NCBI GenBank assembly: GCA_013138805.1
Contig: WTCA01000043.1
Location: forward strand, 1-38,385
DNA length: 38,385 bases
Source of the DNA: an archaeon
GTDB taxonomy: Archaea > EX4484-52 > GLR71
Reading direction: 5' to 3'
Positions 17,155 to 26,260 of this stretch are shown piece after piece. Position 1 is the stretch's first letter, and every line of letters starts with the position of its first letter. A model generated the notes under the pieces. It was not told where the DNA came from and did no database searches. It saw nothing but the letters and a program-made list of their open reading frames with translations. Made by a program: the position numbers and the translations under genes.

Positions 17155-17514
17155 TCAAACAGAAAGCCTTGCATCATTTATCCTTTCAGCCTTCCTCTTA
17201 TCAAAATATTTGCGTGTCTCCTTTTCTGCAGAATCCATCGCGTTTGTTACTGCATCTATCACCGAGAAATCTGTCTTCTCTGACATGAATGTCTTGTGCG
17301 GTGTCTCAACAGATACTCTGACCTCATACTTTGGGCTGCCTTGCGGATTATCGTGATGTTTCTTGAAATATATCTTGGCTTTGGAACTGTCATTTATGCT
17401 CTGTATCTTATCAAACCTTTTCTGTATCTCGTCTTTGATAAGTTCTGTATCCATTTCATCCCCCATCTGGGCGATGTCAACAAGCTGGATTTTATCATTC
17501 ATAATACCACTCAT
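17155..17514 (-). CDS. HPF/RaiA-like putative ribosome-associated protein
   Basis: The 119-residue product has the size and a pattern like the hibernation-promoting factor (sigma-54 modulation/S30EA) fold: KIQSINDSSKAKIYFKK, then strands KYEVRVSVETPHKTF, then a long helix (SVIDAVTNAMDSAEKETRKYF) ending in a basic KRKAER tail. In bacteria this family binds the decoding centre and quiets ribosomes; some archaea have distant versions. The match is by shape and not by strict motif, so the call is tentative. A TATA-like stretch (17531-17540) sits about 22 nt before the ATG at 17514; an in-frame ATG at 17502 is an alternative start. Confidence 0.5.
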   Translation of the reverse strand: MSGIMNDKIQLVDIAQMGDEMDTELIKDEIQKRFDKIQSINDSSKAKIYFKKHHDNPQGSPKYEVRVSVETPHKTFMSEKTDFSVIDAVTNAMDSAEKETRKYFDKRKAERINDARLSV

Positions 17515-17614
17515 ATATTTGTCTGGGAAAGGATATATATCTTGGGTATTTATCTCAAAGATGTTGCGACTGCAATATCATAACATTTAAATAATTAACT
17601 TTATTATTTATTGT

Positions 17615-17935
17615 ATGCCAGAAATTGATTTTACGCAGGGTTCTGAAGAGCCAACACAATATTTGGATGATTTGTCTCCGAATGTGCTTCAGGAATTAGG
17701 AAACGCTGTGAAACAGATAAAAAAAGGATACAGCACTTTGCGTGAACATATAATTGGAGATACTAAATATGGAAAAATAGTATCTGCTGGAGACTTTTTC
17801 AGTCTTTTAACAAGTTATGCTGAAGGAAATGATATTGACTCTATTGCAGATTCATATCAACAATCACCAGAAAATATAATAGAAATTCTTAAAACAATAG
17901 GTTTTAGTGAAGATGAATTAAAAAAAGATATTTAA
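17615..17935 (+). CDS. Hypothetical protein, 106 aa
   Basis: I do not recognise this small acidic protein. It looks all-helical and soluble, with one Pro-rich turn (SPENIIEILKTIGFSEDEL) that resembles a helix-turn-helix segment near the end (about 75-100). TTTAAATAA at 17586-17594 gives a leaderless-type spacing of about 25 nt to the ATG. It converges with the DUF655 gene, six bases between the ends. Codons are A/T-rich. Confidence 0.55.
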   Translation: MPEIDFTQGSEEPTQYLDDLSPNVLQELGNAVKQIKKGYSTLREHIIGDTKYGKIVSAGDFFSLLTSYAEGNDIDSIADSYQQSPENIIEILKTIGFSEDELKKDI

Positions 17936-17941
17936 AAAAAC

Positions 17942-18505
17942 CTAAAACTCATCTTCCCCGTACCCTTTTGGCGGGGTCGTGAAAAGGTACCACTTCGTGT
18001 CACCCTCAAGTTCTTGAACAATCCTTTTGACAACCGACTTTTTCGGGTTGGGCAAAAGCTTCACTCTCTGCTTGATATCATCAAATGAGGTGAAAGTACC
18101 TTTCTTCCTCTCATCAAGTATCTCCCACATGTGCTTTTTGCCTATGCCTGGCAGAAGCTCAAGCTGGTGCTGCCTTGTGGTGACAGGGCCTGACATGTTG
18201 AAGAATTCTATAAACTTGTCCGGGTTCTTGTCAATTATCTGGTTAAGTGCATCTTCTATTTCATTCTGTGCATTGCCTGTAAGATCATCAAACAGCAGCT
18301 TTTTCTTTATTGATTTGACTATCTCTCGCTTTTCAGTGCCTATATATACCTTTTCAAGAGGCTTTATGCTGTGGTCTTCCTTAAGCTCGACTTCAAGAAG
18401 GTTAAAATTTATCTCGCCCATAACCTGTGCGATAGGAGTGGCTCTCCTGTCTGCAGAGTGCCCGCTGTGAAGGAAATCAAGAACTATAGCATATTCATCT
18501 TTCAT
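17942..18505 (-). CDS. DUF655 family protein with helix-hairpin-helix
   Basis: The 187-residue protein matches DUF655, a conserved archaeal family. The first half is a beta-rich domain with the DEYAIVLDFLHSG start, and residues about 115-165 carry a helix-hairpin-helix (LLPGIGKKHMWEILDERK...FTSFDDIKQRV) of the kind that binds nucleic acid without sequence preference. In archaea it usually follows L21e and rpoF, exactly as here. The function is unproven but probably tied to RNA or ribosomes. I chose the ATG at 18505 because GTGAGGT (18514-18520) lies eight bases before it; the upstream GTG at 18520 is part of that ribosome-binding site. Confidence 0.9.
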   Translation of the reverse strand: MKDEYAIVLDFLHSGHSADRRATPIAQVMGEINFNLLEVELKEDHSIKPLEKVYIGTEKREIVKSIKKKLLFDDLTGNAQNEIEDALNQIIDKNPDKFIEFFNMSGPVTTRQHQLELLPGIGKKHMWEILDERKKGTFTSFDDIKQRVKLLPNPKKSVVKRIVQELEGDTKWYLFTTPPKGYGEDEF

Positions 18506-18547
18506 AAGAGCAAACCTCACAGATTAATATTTATGTCACAGAACTAT

Positions 18548-18991
18548 TTATTCTTTCGGCTCTTTTTTTGCATCGTTAGCCTTATCTTCTGCAGCAGGGA
18601 TGCTCTCTGTCTTCTTCTTTTCTGCCTTTCTGGCAACTTTTGCAGGTTTCACTTTCTTGATGATATCAGCAACCTTTACCATCTGGTCTTTCTCAAGCTT
18701 CAGCCTCTCTTTTGCAAAAAGCACTTCTACATCTTCTTCGCAGTCAGGAAGCGTGTCAATTATCATGATTACCTGATGCTCTTTAAGTGTAGGCACAGCT
18801 TCAAGCAGGTTTTTTGCAGTCTCTTCAGAAGTCTTCTTGTCAAGTATAGGTATGACTCTCAAATATTCAAGAGTTATCCTCTGCTCATGGCCAAGCTCTC
18901 TCTCATTGTTCTTGAGCTCTTTTTCCTTATCCTCAAGCACACTCTTTGCCTCGGCAAAAGTGACTGGTGTCTCAGAAATCGTCTTCAGCAT
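18548..18991 (-). CDS. rpoF: RNA polymerase subunit F (Rpb4)
   Basis: This 147-residue protein is the archaeal Rpb4 homologue, which pairs with RpoE (Rpb7) to form the stalk of RNA polymerase. Family features are the ISETPVTFAEAKSVLE start, the RITLEYLRVIPILDKKTSEETAKNLLEAVPTLKEHQVIMIIDTLPDCEEDVEVLFAKERLKLE core and the ending VADIIKK. Compared with a usual length near 110-120 it has a 30-residue Lys/Ala-rich tail. It lies between L21e and DUF655 in the conserved order. The start at 18991 is fixed by GAGGTGA (18997-19003). Confidence 0.93.
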   Translation of the reverse strand: MLKTISETPVTFAEAKSVLEDKEKELKNNERELGHEQRITLEYLRVIPILDKKTSEETAKNLLEAVPTLKEHQVIMIIDTLPDCEEDVEVLFAKERLKLEKDQMVKVADIIKKVKPAKVARKAEKKKTESIPAAEDKANDAKKEPKE

Positions 18992-18996
18992 ATCAT

Positions 18997-19003
18997 TCAC
19001 CTC
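18997..19003 (-). promoter_or_regulatory. Shine-Dalgarno site of rpoF
   Basis: GAGGTGA on the minus strand ends five bases before the ATG at 18991 and shows that an in-frame GTG at 19000 is part of the binding site, not the start. Confidence 0.6.
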
Positions 19004-19006
19004 AGT

Positions 19007-19288
19007 TTAGATGTTCTTTATGTGTTCAGGCCTTGATAGCAGGCTCTTATCTTTATTGCCGTCTTTTATAGCAATCATGTAAGATATGCCTCTTTTTTCA
19101 GTTATCTTGCCTGTCTTTCCGTAATGCCTCGGGTGAGGCATACCTTTCTGTACAGATGCATCATGCATGACAATGACTGTTTCGCCTATATTGAAAGTAT
19201 TAAGTGTCTTTGTTATAGTTCTTCGTACTGTTTTTCCAATCTTTAGCGTGTTTCTTGTACCGCTTCTGAATCCTCTTGATCTTCTCAT
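19007..19288 (-). CDS. rpl21e: Large-subunit ribosomal protein L21e (eL21)
   Basis: The 93-residue basic protein is archaeal/eukaryotic L21e: an N-terminal RRSRGFRSGTR segment, the strand FNIGETVIVMHDASVQKGMPHPRHYGKTGKI that is the family signature, and a short C-terminal strand. The length is usual for archaea. It heads the L21e-rpoF-DUF655 operon. AGGTGA (19295-19300) lies six bases before the ATG. Confidence 0.96.
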   Translation of the reverse strand: MRRSRGFRSGTRNTLKIGKTVRRTITKTLNTFNIGETVIVMHDASVQKGMPHPRHYGKTGKITEKRGISYMIAIKDGNKDKSLLSRPEHIKNI

Positions 19289-19391
19289 CTGTTTTCACCT
19301 TTATTGATACGTAAATCTAAATAATCTATCGGTTTATCTTAAACATTTGCGCTATGTTTTTATAAAGCTTTTGGAAAAAGACATTGCAGAC

Positions 19392-21566
19392 TCAGAGCTT
19401 CTTTCTTTTCATCAAAAGCGAATTGGTAATAACAGACACAGAACTCAATGCCATAGCAGCACCGGCGACCATAGGATTTAAATATCCAAGTGCTGCAATA
19501 GGAATCCCCACTGCATTGTATACCAAAGCCCAGAACATATTCTGTCTTATTTTATCCATAGTGATCCTGCTTAATTTTATTGCTTTATGTACATCATAAA
19601 GATTGTTTCTCATAAGGACAATATCTCCTGTTTCCATAGCAATATCTGTTCCGCTGCTCATTGCAATCCCTATATCTGCCTGGGCCAGAGCAGGCGCATC
19701 ATTAATGCCGTCACCTACCATAGCGACCAACCCTTTTTTTTGAAGTCTCTTTACATAATTCAGCTTTTCTTCAGGCAAAACTTGCGCAAATACATTAGTT
19801 ATGCCTGCCTGCCTTGCAATAGCTTCGGCAGTTTTCTTATTGTCTCCGGTAATCATGTATATGTGGATGCCAAGCTTTTCAAGTGTTGAAACTGCCTTTT
19901 TAGCCGTATCTTTTATTGTATCTGCAACAGCTATAAGGCCCAGGACTTTCCCGGAACGTCCAAGAATCATTACTGTCTTTCCATCATCTTCTAATTTATC
20001 CTTGATATCTAAAAGTTCAGTTATATCAGTATTATAATCTTTCATAAGTTTTTCATTGCCGATATAATATTCAACAGAACCGATTCTTGCAAAAACTCCA
20101 TGTCCCGGGATTGCATTGAAACCGGATATTTTTTTGATACCTGCTTTTTCTTTTTTTGCATGATTGACAACAGCAACAGCTAATGGATGTTCTGAATAGG
20201 TCTCAAGACCTGCAGCAGCACCCAGAAGTTCATTTTTTGAAATGCCTTCTGCAGGAATCATATCTGTTACTGATAATATGCCGTTAGTTATAGTTCCTGT
20301 TTTATCAAAAATGACATATTTTAGTTTATGAGCATTTTCTAAAACATCTCCGCCCTTTATCAGTATACCGTTTTTAGCACCAATGCCTGTCCCAATCATG
20401 ATTGCAGTTGGTGTGGCAAGACCGAGAGAACACGGACACGCGATTACAAGCACAGCAACACTTATTAAAAGGGCAGATGAAAACGGTGCCGATGCAATAA
20501 AATACCATCCTGCAAACGACAGCATAGCAATTATGATCACTATAGGAACAAAATAAGATGATACCATATCTGCAAATCTTTGTATCGGTGCTTTTTTGAC
20601 CTGTGCTTCTTCTATCAGATTTATTATTCTTGAAAGCGTGGTTTCTGCTCCGATTTTTTCTGCCCGGAATCTAAAGCTTCCCGTTTTATTAAGTGTGCCG
20701 CCAATTACAGTATCACCTTTTTTCTTTTTGACAGGCATGCTTTCACCTGTGATCATAGACTCGTCAACAGAAGATGAACCTTCAATTATTTTGCCGTCAA
20801 CCGGAATTTTTTCTCCGGGCTTTACAATGATTATATCTCCTAAAACAACACCATCAACAGGTATCTTAATCTCTTTTTTGTCTCTGATAACTGTTGCGAT
20901 CTTAGGTGATATAGCCATAAGTTTTCGTATGGCCTCAGACGTTTTTCCTTTAGCTATAGATTCCAGCAGCTTACCGAAAAGTATGAATGTTATAAGCATT
21001 GCAGCCGTCTCAAAATATTGGCCCGTGCCCGGCGAAAACAAAATAAGATACACACTGTAAAAATAAGCAGCACTTGTTCCTATAGCAACTAATGTGTCCA
21101 TGTTTGACGTTTTATTTTTTAATGCCACCCATGCACCCTGGTAAAAGGATTTTCCCGCGATAAATTGAACAGGTGTTGTAAGTATCCACAATATATAGCC
21201 TTTATAAAGAATTTCTACTGAAAGCCATGTAAAGACCATGCTTATGATAAAGACAGGCACAGTAAAGATAAGACTGAAATAAAACATTTGTTTTTGTTTC
21301 TTAAGTCCTTCATTTTTCTCCAGCATTTCCTGATCCTGTGCAGTTTTTTGGTTTATGATAGATGCTTTGTAATTCAGGCCATTGATAATGCTTATGATCT
21401 CTTCTTGCGTAATTTTATCTGGGTCAAACTCAACAGACGCTTTTTCTGTTGCAAGATTGACGCTTGCATTTGTAATGCCTTCAGCTTTGTTAAGCTTTTT
21501 TTCAATCAGAGTAATGCAGTTCTGGCAGTGCATGCCTCCTATTGAAATATCAATTTTTTCCATCAT
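19392..21566 (-). CDS. copA: Copper-transporting P1B-type ATPase
   Basis: This 724-residue pump moves Cu+ across the membrane at the cost of ATP. In order it has an N-terminal heavy-metal domain (GGMHCQNC), membrane helices, the TGE-type actuator motif (MITGES), the CPC metal site ([15 protein letters not shown]), the phosphorylation motif DKTGTIT, an SEHP-type nucleotide-binding motif (YSEHPLA), [14 protein letters not shown], and the last helices with YNxxxxP and MALSS. CPC with YN and MxxSS is the Cu+ (P1B-1) set. It starts two bases after the upstream stop; GGAG in the end of that gene is seven bases before the ATG at 21566, so an upstream ATG at 21581 is less likely. Confidence 0.95.
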   Translation of the reverse strand: MMEKIDISIGGMHCQNCITLIEKKLNKAEGITNASVNLATEKASVEFDPDKITQEEIISIINGLNYKASIINQKTAQDQEMLEKNEGLKKQKQMFYFSLIFTVPVFIISMVFTWLSVEILYKGYILWILTTPVQFIAGKSFYQGAWVALKNKTSNMDTLVAIGTSAAYFYSVYLILFSPGTGQYFETAAMLITFILFGKLLESIAKGKTSEAIRKLMAISPKIATVIRDKKEIKIPVDGVVLGDIIIVKPGEKIPVDGKIIEGSSSVDESMITGESMPVKKKKGDTVIGGTLNKTGSFRFRAEKIGAETTLSRIINLIEEAQVKKAPIQRFADMVSSYFVPIVIIIAMLSFAGWYFIASAPFSSALLISVAVLVIACPCSLGLATPTAIMIGTGIGAKNGILIKGGDVLENAHKLKYVIFDKTGTITNGILSVTDMIPAEGISKNELLGAAAGLETYSEHPLAVAVVNHAKKEKAGIKKISGFNAIPGHGVFARIGSVEYYIGNEKLMKDYNTDITELLDIKDKLEDDGKTVMILGRSGKVLGLIAVADTIKDTAKKAVSTLEKLGIHIYMITGDNKKTAEAIARQAGITNVFAQVLPEEKLNYVKRLQKKGLVAMVGDGINDAPALAQADIGIAMSSGTDIAMETGDIVLMRNNLYDVHKAIKLSRITMDKIRQNMFWALVYNAVGIPIAALGYLNPMVAGAAMALSSVSVITNSLLMKRKKL

Positions 21567-21568
21567 GA

Positions 21569-23056
21569 TCACACTCCGCACCCGCAGATGCTACCTGAAT
21601 CAGCGCTGCAGGTAGGCGAACCGCACGAGCCTCCGCAGCTCCCGCCGGCAGGTTCAGGCACGCTTTCAAGCTCTTTTTGGACTGCATCTGCATCAAAAAG
21701 ATCAATGTCTGATTTAACGATAAAAGTGCCGGGTATCATCCCCATCCAACAGCTCCACGAGATCACCCCTTCTTTGTCCGGAACAAATTCAATTGTCTGT
21801 TCGCCCTGTTTTATATCGAATTCAAGTCCCAGTTTTGGAACCTGTATCGCATTATTGCATCCGTTTATTTCTATGCCGTTGATTATCCATTTTACAGGGA
21901 CATCTTTTTTCAGGACAAATTTATCCGGTTCCCACCCATTATCTGTCACATCCATACGGATTGTCTGGTACCCGTCTTCAATTACGATACTGCTTTCAGC
22001 CGGCAAATTTTGAAAATTTTGATTTTGAGATACTGTGGAAACAATCAACGATTCTGTATCATAACCGGTACCGGTCAAAGCCAGGCCCCGATTCATCATG
22101 ATAAGGCCAAGTATAATTATTATTATTCCTGATACTTTTAATATCTTGCGCGTCGCAGACGATGAAATGATGCTGGCCGCATAACCAAAACCAAGCATGA
22201 CAGGCAAAGTTCCAAGCGCGAATATAAAAAGCATCTTTGCACCCTCAATCATGCTTCCGGTTCCTGCAGCCATGATGTATATTGCCTGCAAAGGTCCGCA
22301 TGCAAGCATAAGACCGTTTAAAAGGCCTATTTTAAGAGGGCTTGAATGTCCTGAATTGCTGCCCGCAAATTTTTGAATAAATCCTGGTGTTTTTAATCTT
22401 ATTTTTCTCAATGAAGGAAACACATTCAGCATATTTAATCCAAACACTATGAGGAAAAGTCCGGCAATTATTCCGGCAGTCCCCCGCATAAAAGGTGTAA
22501 ATGCTATGATAGATCCTAAAAGACCAAATGCTGCCCCGATAACAGTATAGGATATTGTTTTCCCTATACCGTATGCCAGGTGCAGTTTATGCGTTTTTAT
22601 TCCTTTTTTAGCACCTTTTGCAGTATAGCTTACAACAAACCCGCCGCACATAGATATGCAGTGAAAGCCTGTCAAAAGCCCGACAAGAAACAAAAGGCCG
22701 TAACTCATATTTTGTGTTATCTCAGGCACAGCAATATTTTCAGAAAAACGGTAAATGACAAGAGCAATTGCAATGACGCCCAATATGAAAGCAGGAACAC
22801 GGATCTTATCCATGCCCCTGTTCTTTTTTTCATCAGTGTCAGAGATAGAGCATTCATAACCTGCATCATCTATTGCAGCAATTATTGTTTCTTTCTTTAT
22901 TTTTTGATTATCAAAAGATACAGAACATGTCTGTTTTTCGTAATTTACAGAGACATGTTTTATACCTTCTAACTCTTTTACACTGTCTTCTATTATTTTT
23001 TTACAGCTGTTGCAATGAATTCCGTCAATATCAAATTTTAATTTTTCCTGTGTCAT
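21569..23056 (-). CDS. HMA - TauE/SafE (CcdA-like) - cupredoxin fusion protein
   Basis: The 495-residue protein combines three parts. Residues 5-70 are a heavy-metal-associated domain with Cys15-x2-Cys18 (GIHCNSC). Residues about 85-325 are a membrane domain of the sulfite exporter/CcdA type with the HCISMCGG motif and an inner [10 protein letters not shown] motif. Residues about 360-455 are a cupredoxin-like domain ending [14 protein letters not shown], with Cys and Met in ligand-like places and a paired NGCNN segment. The tail is a Gly/Ser/Cys string with six cysteines. Fusions of this kind occur next to copper ATPases in bacteria and archaea and are inferred to pass copper or electrons to the pump. 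It is the first gene after the candidate operator. Confidence 0.85.
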   Translation of the reverse strand: MTQEKLKFDIDGIHCNSCKKIIEDSVKELEGIKHVSVNYEKQTCSVSFDNQKIKKETIIAAIDDAGYECSISDTDEKKNRGMDKIRVPAFILGVIAIALVIYRFSENIAVPEITQNMSYGLLFLVGLLTGFHCISMCGGFVVSYTAKGAKKGIKTHKLHLAYGIGKTISYTVIGAAFGLLGSIIAFTPFMRGTAGIIAGLFLIVFGLNMLNVFPSLRKIRLKTPGFIQKFAGSNSGHSSPLKIGLLNGLMLACGPLQAIYIMAAGTGSMIEGAKMLFIFALGTLPVMLGFGYAASIISSSATRKILKVSGIIIIILGLIMMNRGLALTGTGYDTESLIVSTVSQNQNFQNLPAESSIVIEDGYQTIRMDVTDNGWEPDKFVLKKDVPVKWIINGIEINGCNNAIQVPKLGLEFDIKQGEQTIEFVPDKEGVISWSCWMGMIPGTFIVKSDIDLFDADAVQKELESVPEPAGGSCGGSCGSPTCSADSGSICGCGV

Positions 23057-23073
23057 CTGAATACCGCCCCGTC

Positions 23074-23080
23074 TATATAA
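23074..23080 (-). promoter_or_regulatory. TATA box of the copper operon
   Basis: TTATATA on the minus strand is centred about 21 nt before the ATG at 23056, with A/T and purine bases upstream that could serve as a BRE. Confidence 0.5.
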
Positions 23081-23106
23081 TTGTGTTCTGCTGGTATCTA
23101 TTTCAG

Positions 23107-23139
23107 ATGTAACTGCCTATTAATCTGTGTATGTAACTG
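23107..23139 (-). promoter_or_regulatory. Direct repeat, candidate operator of the copper operon
   Basis: The 9-base sequence CAGTTACAT (minus strand) occurs twice, at 23131-23139 and 23107-23115, 24 bases apart, in the 99-base gap between the regulator gene and the operon it should control. The proximal copy lies about 27 bases upstream of the TATA box and continues into CTG, giving a CAG-x6-CTG dyad. Position and repetition suit a binding site for the adjacent winged-helix regulator. That is inference only. Confidence 0.45.
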
Positions 23140-23155
23140 GTTTCAAAAGACTTAT

Positions 23156-23617
23156 TTATCTCAATATGACAACATTTGTCATACCGCGCCTTTTTCTTTC
23201 AATAACCCGTTTTCCTTCTAATCTGTCAAGAATTCGTGTAACTTTTACTTTACTAAAGCTTGTTGCTTCAACCAATGCAGATTGAAATATTGTGCCGTCA
23301 GCATCAATTATTGTAGTAAGGACAAGTTTTTCTTCATCACTCAATGTTTTCATGATCTGTCTGTAATCCTTTCTTGATTGAACAGCATCATTCTCTCTTG
23401 TAAAAAAAGCGATATAAGCCCCCAAAATTATTAATGATGCCATAATGCTTATACTGATATTTGTCTGAAAATTAATTGTGCCCCACATAGGACAGGTACT
23501 TCCATGGACACAGGCCTCATTTACTATTTCTGTAAGTGCACGGTTGAACGAATAGATTATAAATCCTATCAATGCAGATATCCCGACAATAAGCAGACCT
23601 ACAGTTCTGTTTTTCAT
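23156..23617 (-). CDS. Membrane-tethered winged-helix regulator, likely copper-responsive
   Basis: This 153-residue protein has two membrane helices (about 6-25 and 52-73) and a C-terminal winged helix (about 90-153: DEEKLVLTTIIDADGTIFQSALVEATSFSKVKVTRILDRLEGKRVIERKR), a MarR-like DNA-binding unit on the cytoplasmic side. The outer loop carries Cys36, His38, Cys42 and Met44, all soft copper-type ligands. The gene ends 99 bases upstream of the copper genes on the same strand, so it is very likely their regulator. It starts 15 bases after the Pus10 stop with GGAG about nine bases before the ATG and may be read from the Pus10 promoter. Direct control by a membrane-bound factor is unusual and untested here. 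Confidence 0.7.
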   Translation of the reverse strand: MKNRTVGLLIVGISALIGFIIYSFNRALTEIVNEACVHGSTCPMWGTINFQTNISISIMASLIILGAYIAFFTRENDAVQSRKDYRQIMKTLSDEEKLVLTTIIDADGTIFQSALVEATSFSKVKVTRILDRLEGKRVIERKRRGMTNVVILR

Positions 23618-23632
23618 AAATCTTATTCTCCA

Positions 23633-24901
23633 TCACTCAATCCCGACAACATCAAGGTCAACAACCTTTGCCCCGACACCCAGCACAGAGCTTACAGACG
23701 GCTTTGTCCTTCCCCCGTCAGACGACACAAGCTCTTTGATGTAAAGCCCTGCCTCGCCCTTCACACTGATTTTTATCTTTTTAGAGCTGACAAATTCAGC
23801 CGAGATGTCAAGAACTTTCCTGTCCCGCACAAGATCTGCCCGCCTGTGCATCACCCTTTCCGGTGTCTGCTGCTTTATTGTCTTTCCTTTGAGAATATCA
23901 ATCTTTTTCAGGTCCTCTTTCTTCACAGGAGCATCAAGTTCGACAACAGCAAGATATGTCTTGTCTGCCTTCTTGTCCTTAAGCTCAACAACCTTTGCCT
24001 TGTCGCACATCTCAAGATTTTCAACAGAGACCTTATCCTTATTTATCTTGTTTATCTCCTTCTCAAGCTTTTTAAGATCCAAAGACCTCTTGACAGGCTC
24101 CTGTATCTCAAGCACGAACTCGCGCCCGCACAGGTTAAGCGCATCAATATCTTCCCTGCCTGCGCCATGGAACTTGGAATTTATCCCGGATGAAGCTTCA
24201 ATGACAGGTACAGCGATAAGCTCTTCCACAGTCTCCTTGTACTGCTTGCCAGTCCATTCGCATGATTCGCAGCCAAGGCCTCTGCACTTGGAGCACGGCC
24301 ATTTGGTCTGCGGTATACCTCTCTTGAATTTCTTGTATGTCCCGTAGATATACAGCGAATTGACAGTTATCTCAAAATCATCTTCCTCAAAATCATAGAC
24401 GACAGTGACCTGCGGGTTTGCCCTGTCAAGATCCTTTTTCATAGCAGAGGTGACAGACTGCCCCATATCTCTTGAAAGCTCGCTCTTTATAGACTCGCAG
24501 AACTCAATCCCGCTTGCCTCCCACTGTGTTTCCTCTTTTTCGATAAGATTTCCTGAAAGCCTTGCCCCGACAAGGATAGTGTCAAATTCGTAATCCTTAA
24601 GGTTATCAACAACCCTTTTGGCCTTCTCAGGTATAGTATCAAATATATTGTCGCATACTTTGCATACAGGAACTTTCTTCTTCTTCGGCTTAAAATCCCT
24701 GAACTTGAGGTCTTGCAGGTTGACATCATCAATCTTGAGCTTCTCGCCTGAATCAAGGGCGAAACCTATGACTGTCCTTATATGCCTGCCTCTCTCAATG
24801 TTTGTGTATCCTGAAAGCAGCTTTGCGAACTGGCGTCCCAGGCAGTGGTCGCAGACATATCCCTTTTCAAGTATCTTTGCAGCAGTATCAATAATCTTCA
24901 T
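23633..24901 (-). CDS. pus10: tRNA pseudouridine synthase Pus10
   Basis: The enzyme converts uridine 54 (and often 55) of tRNA to pseudouridine. Visible features (numbered from the upstream ATG at 24910; subtract 3 for 24901) are zinc-type Cys pairs C20-x2-C23 and C83-x2-C86, a THUMP-like middle, a second knuckle WPCSKCRGLGCESCEWTG at 204-221, then the catalytic GREDIDA with Asp254, the family KRSLDL element, the RVMHRRADLVR segment and GGRTKPSVSSVLG near the end. The length (422) is typical. The ATG at 24901 fits a TATA box 24-34 bases upstream better than the ATG at 24910. It is upstream of the copper regulator. Confidence 0.95.
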   Translation of the reverse strand: MKIIDTAAKILEKGYVCDHCLGRQFAKLLSGYTNIERGRHIRTVIGFALDSGEKLKIDDVNLQDLKFRDFKPKKKKVPVCKVCDNIFDTIPEKAKRVVDNLKDYEFDTILVGARLSGNLIEKEETQWEASGIEFCESIKSELSRDMGQSVTSAMKKDLDRANPQVTVVYDFEEDDFEITVNSLYIYGTYKKFKRGIPQTKWPCSKCRGLGCESCEWTGKQYKETVEELIAVPVIEASSGINSKFHGAGREDIDALNLCGREFVLEIQEPVKRSLDLKKLEKEINKINKDKVSVENLEMCDKAKVVELKDKKADKTYLAVVELDAPVKKEDLKKIDILKGKTIKQQTPERVMHRRADLVRDRKVLDISAEFVSSKKIKISVKGEAGLYIKELVSSDGGRTKPSVSSVLGVGAKVVDLDVVGIE

Positions 24902-24923
24902 AGGAATCATTATTTGAAGTTAT

Positions 24924-24935
24924 TTTTATAAATGG
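24924..24935 (-). promoter_or_regulatory. TATA box of the Pus10 gene
   Basis: The minus-strand run around CATTTATAAAAA is centred about 29 nt before the ATG at 24901 and 20 nt before the alternative ATG at 24910. Confidence 0.45.
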
Positions 24936-25038
24936 ATGCAGCTTAGAATCAGGATAGTGTTTATCACTTTAGCAGGGTATAAAATTTAATAAAGCTTTAT
25001 GTATCATTATTGACATAATTATTGTGTTGAGGATAAGT

Positions 25039-26121
25039 ATGGTTAATTTGGCAATTCCTGATTTGATTTCAGATATGTTTGATCCCAGCCAAAGTCAGTT
25101 CATTCAACCATATTATTTTGATATTGATGATTATAATATAGTTTTCACACACCCTAAAGCTGTTACAGGTTTAAATGATCCGGTTCATCCCCTTTCAGAT
25201 TTCAGGCCTGAAAACCAAAGGAGCATATATGGAGAAAATGGTGCAGCACATCAGTCAGACAGGCTCACGATTACTGAAGACATCTTAAATGCATTTAAGC
25301 AATGTTATAATGGCGGCTCAATAGACAGTATGATTAAAAAGCAGAATTTCAGCCCGCCAGAATATCTCGGATTATTTTTTGTATCTGATCTTGAATCCGC
25401 ACCACACATGACAGTCACAGATCAGGATAAAAAAAAATTGAGCTTGTTCCTTGAATGGGCCTATGAGAACCGGTCTTCTTTTGATGCATCAGATATTTCA
25501 GGAGCTATTATAGGATATATTGAAGATAGATGTTCTGTCATGCAGAACATGGCACCGGAGACAATCTCTCTGGAGATGATGCATAATTATATGTCCTATA
25601 TGTCTTGCTTGAATTCACTTTTTGATAAGCTTAATCTGCTGGATGAATGTGTAAGGTCAAAAGACAGGTCTCCGGGATATATTCTGTTTGGTTCCATAAG
25701 CAGATCTGTTGAGAGATACGTGGTTGAGAATATAAATCCTATGGTCAATGCAGACCTCTTATTCAACACATTGAAGCAGAAGCACCAGAACAGGTACGCA
25801 CCGCATCTGTTACTGGATATTGCCGCATTCTCGGAAGAGTGGAATCTTACTGAAAGATACGGGTTTATGATGTTGCATATTCTTGAGCTTTTTTCATCAA
25901 GTTATCTAAAAAGAGATATAAATAGAACTCTTGATGCGTACAAGTCTGATCTTCAGGAGATATACGAAGATCTTGGCGGCAATAGAGAACTGTTTCCGTA
26001 TCAGGAGCATGTTAAGAAACCGTCTACAGAAGGAATATTAATACTACGTACTCGCGGTTTTAAAAATAGTAGTAGAAAACCAGGATCTGGAGTTACTAGA
26101 CTACAGATCCATGAAAAATAG
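25039..26121 (+). CDS. Hypothetical protein, first of a tandem paralogous pair
   Basis: I do not recognise this 360-residue soluble protein. It is paralogous to the next gene. Shared landmarks are L-F-V-S before an acidic linker, LFLEWAYEN (FFLEWLSKN in the partner), a helix ending LNLLDECVRS (LDCLDSSVRS), a region NxYAPHLLLDIAAF (NHFAPAVFAELLIF), and YEDLGGNRELFP (YESVGGEKELFP) near the end. The fold looks all-helical. The ATG at 25039 is preceded by GAGGATAA, so an upstream GTG at 25024 is less likely. The last 30 residues are basic and differ from the partner. Confidence 0.62.
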   Translation: MVNLAIPDLISDMFDPSQSQFIQPYYFDIDDYNIVFTHPKAVTGLNDPVHPLSDFRPENQRSIYGENGAAHQSDRLTITEDILNAFKQCYNGGSIDSMIKKQNFSPPEYLGLFFVSDLESAPHMTVTDQDKKKLSLFLEWAYENRSSFDASDISGAIIGYIEDRCSVMQNMAPETISLEMMHNYMSYMSCLNSLFDKLNLLDECVRSKDRSPGYILFGSISRSVERYVVENINPMVNADLLFNTLKQKHQNRYAPHLLLDIAAFSEEWNLTERYGFMMLHILELFSSSYLKRDINRTLDAYKSDLQEIYEDLGGNRELFPYQEHVKKPSTEGILILRTRGFKNSSRKPGSGVTRLQIHEK

Positions 26122-26172
26122 TTTTTGCATTGAAGACCCTCTTCCATTCTGTCCATATAAACATTAAAAAAC

Positions 26173-26190
26173 ACAATTATCTTTTAATTT
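26173..26190 (+). terminator. T-rich stretch between the paralogous pair
   Basis: The run CTTTTAATTTTTTTATC follows the first paralog by about 50 bases. Oligo-T tracts end archaeal transcripts without a hairpin, so this probably separates the two genes. The rest of the 139-base gap holds only A/T-rich sequence and a promoter-like AATATTAATA. Confidence 0.4.
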
Positions 26191-26260
26191 TTTTATCGTA
26201 AGATGGTAAAAGTTAATAAATGTTCCTGGATTAATATTAATACTAAAATAGCATAAATAG

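Noticed and set aside
18371-19036. 221-codon plus-strand frame over rpoF and DUF655
   Set aside because: It is antisense to two secure conserved genes and rich in Phe, Cys and Leu, as expected for a shadow frame.
23504-24193. 229-codon plus-strand frame over Pus10
   Set aside because: Pus10 on the other strand is certain; the shadow has no recognisable domain or start signal.
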